A DNA stretch of 6,981 nucleotides from Aquificota bacterium (lineage in GTDB: Bacteria > Thermosulfidibacterota > Thermosulfidibacteria > Thermosulfidibacterales > Thermosulfidibacteraceae). Below the pieces are notes generated by a model. That model had not been told where the DNA came from, ran no database searches, and saw only the letters and a list, made by a program, of their open reading frames with translations. Where the stretch lies: positions 1 to 6,981 of the forward strand of contig WGAU01000103.1 of NCBI GenBank assembly GCA_015494645.1, written 5' to 3'. Positions 6,706 through 6,981 of this stretch are shown one piece after another. How positions within the stretch are numbered: the stretch's first letter is position 1; each line of letters opens with the position of its first letter. The position numbers and the translations under genes were made by a program.

Positions 6706-6810
6706 ATGAGAAAAGTAACACCAAGCGAGCCCTCAACCAAATTTTGTGTAAGAGCCCACTCTGACCAAGACTTACCTCCAACAAAGCTCCACGTCAACAC
6801 CATAAGTTAA
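6706..6810 (+). pseudogene. Start of an unknown gene, apparently cut by the insertion sequence
   Basis: A 34-residue frame starts at ATG 6706 behind a near-ideal ribosome binding site and stops at 6808-6810. Only the first seven codons (M-R-K-V-T-P-S) lie before the putative insertion-sequence edge at about 6727. The remaining codons read antisense through the element's terminal repeat and past the end of its transposase, and their translation is not protein-like in any way I recognise. The best explanation is that the element landed just inside a gene transcribed away from livK, leaving its start codon and leader. The identity of that gene cannot be read from seven residues; the rest, if still present, should lie on the far side of the element. 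Alternatively it is a genuine short peptide gene or a chance frame. Confidence 0.4.
6727..6751. repeat. Putative IS terminal inverted repeat
   Basis: It begins GAGCCCTC and contains TTTTGTGTAA (6742-6751), the pattern expected at the inner part of an IS256-type end. GAGCCC recurs at 6752-6757, a 25-base direct spacing that might mark a duplicated transposase-binding site or be chance. Only one end is visible, so inversion cannot be confirmed here. Confidence 0.5.
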
Positions 6811-6816
6811 AACAAA

Positions 6817-6981
6817 TTAAAGAAAGTAATTCCCCATCTCAATGGCCATCCTCTGAAGTCCTGAGTTGATACTTTCCACTGGATTAGTGGAGTATATGTG
6901 CTTTCTGATCTCAACAGGAAAATCAAGAAAGGCAAGGTAATTATGAGATTTCTTCTCAAGCTCCTTTGCCCACTCCGGATG
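6817..6981 (-). CDS. IS256/Mutator-family transposase, C-terminal fragment, probably shortened
   Basis: DDE-type transposase that cuts and joins the ends of its insertion sequence. Fifty-four codons are visible from the window edge to TAA at 6819-6817. The diagnostic segment is 'IRKHIYSTNPVESINSGL' (24-41 of the fragment), the conserved block around the last catalytic Glu of Mutator-type transposases; that Glu (E36, in 'PVES') is present. The protein then ends at 'MGNYFL'. Relatives with 'GGYF' at this point usually continue for some 40-50 residues with a 'NLFIQ' stretch and a short basic/aromatic tail, which are missing here. After the stop the same frame encodes 14 more codons, 'FVLTYGVDVELCWR', then TAA (6774-6772); this resembles the usual far C-terminus. 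An internal deletion is therefore likely and the copy may be inactive. The N-terminal and main catalytic parts are outside the window. Confidence 0.85.
   Translation of the reverse strand, partial: HPEWAKELEKKSHNYLAFLDFPVEIRKHIYSTNPVESINSGLQRMAIEMGNYFL

Larger units (their letters stand above)
6727..6981 (-). mobile_element. IS256/Mutator-family insertion sequence, one end (continues past right edge)
   Basis: The region holds the 3' end of a minus-strand IS256-type transposase gene and, beyond it, a putative terminal inverted repeat starting near 6727. The left boundary rests on two signs. TTTTGTGTAA sits about 17-26 bases inside the proposed end, much as I recall TTGTGTAA in the IS256 terminal repeat. 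The boundary also interrupts a reading frame with a strong ribosome binding site. The matching repeat and target duplication are outside the window, so the edge is uncertain by a few bases. Confidence 0.7.

Noticed and set aside
1..6981. CRISPR arrays, tRNA or rRNA genes, toxin-antitoxin or defence genes
   Set aside because: No regularly spaced repeats, cloverleaf-like sequence or extra gene pairs were seen. Coding sequence fills almost all of 1-6520.

Overview
The window looks like a piece of chromosome from a diderm, probably thermophilic bacterium. An apolipoprotein N-acyltransferase gene (lnt) and a secreted, non-lipobox binding protein argue for an outer membrane and periplasm. Genes are packed with 4-11 bp overlaps. 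Arg codons are often AGG/AGA and Ile is often ATA, as in many thermophiles. From memory, the HisF sequence resembles Thermodesulfobacteria, Aquificota and deep desulfo-type lineages. This placement is an impression, not a search result.

Nearly everything is on the minus strand, so transcription runs from high to low coordinates. A divergent intergenic region at about 6521-6726 leads into a complete branched-chain/amide-type (HAAT family) ABC importer in the order livK-livH-livM-livG-livF (6520 down to 2058). This comprises a periplasmic binding protein, two permeases and two ATPases. LivH/livM and livM/livG share ATGA stop/start overlaps, and livG/livF overlap by 8 bp. After an 82-base gap with no visible terminator come hisA and hisF (11 bp overlap), the two (beta-alpha)8-barrel enzymes around the ProFAR/PRFAR step of histidine biosynthesis. 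Two bases after hisF comes the start of lnt, which runs off the left edge. The cluster could be one long transcript or two (liv, then hisA-hisF-lnt).

The right edge is different. From about 6727 to the end lies the terminal part of an IS256/Mutator-family insertion sequence. Its transposase C-terminal region reads on the minus strand and carries the family's 'H-I-Y-S-T-N-P-V-E-S-I-N-S' block. A putative terminal inverted repeat carries TTTTGTGTAA about 17-26 bases from the end, a spacing I recall from IS256. The transposase stops early, and the family's usual tail may remain in frame after the stop, suggesting an internally deleted copy. The element's edge falls about 21 bases inside a plus-strand reading frame with an excellent ribosome binding site (ATG at 6706). 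It may therefore have interrupted an unknown gene divergent from livK.

I found no undescribed multi-gene system. The liv, his and lnt genes are recognisable and look intact. The parts most worth a second look are the livK/IS junction, the interrupted gene, the liv-his-lnt linkage and the binding protein's unknown substrate.
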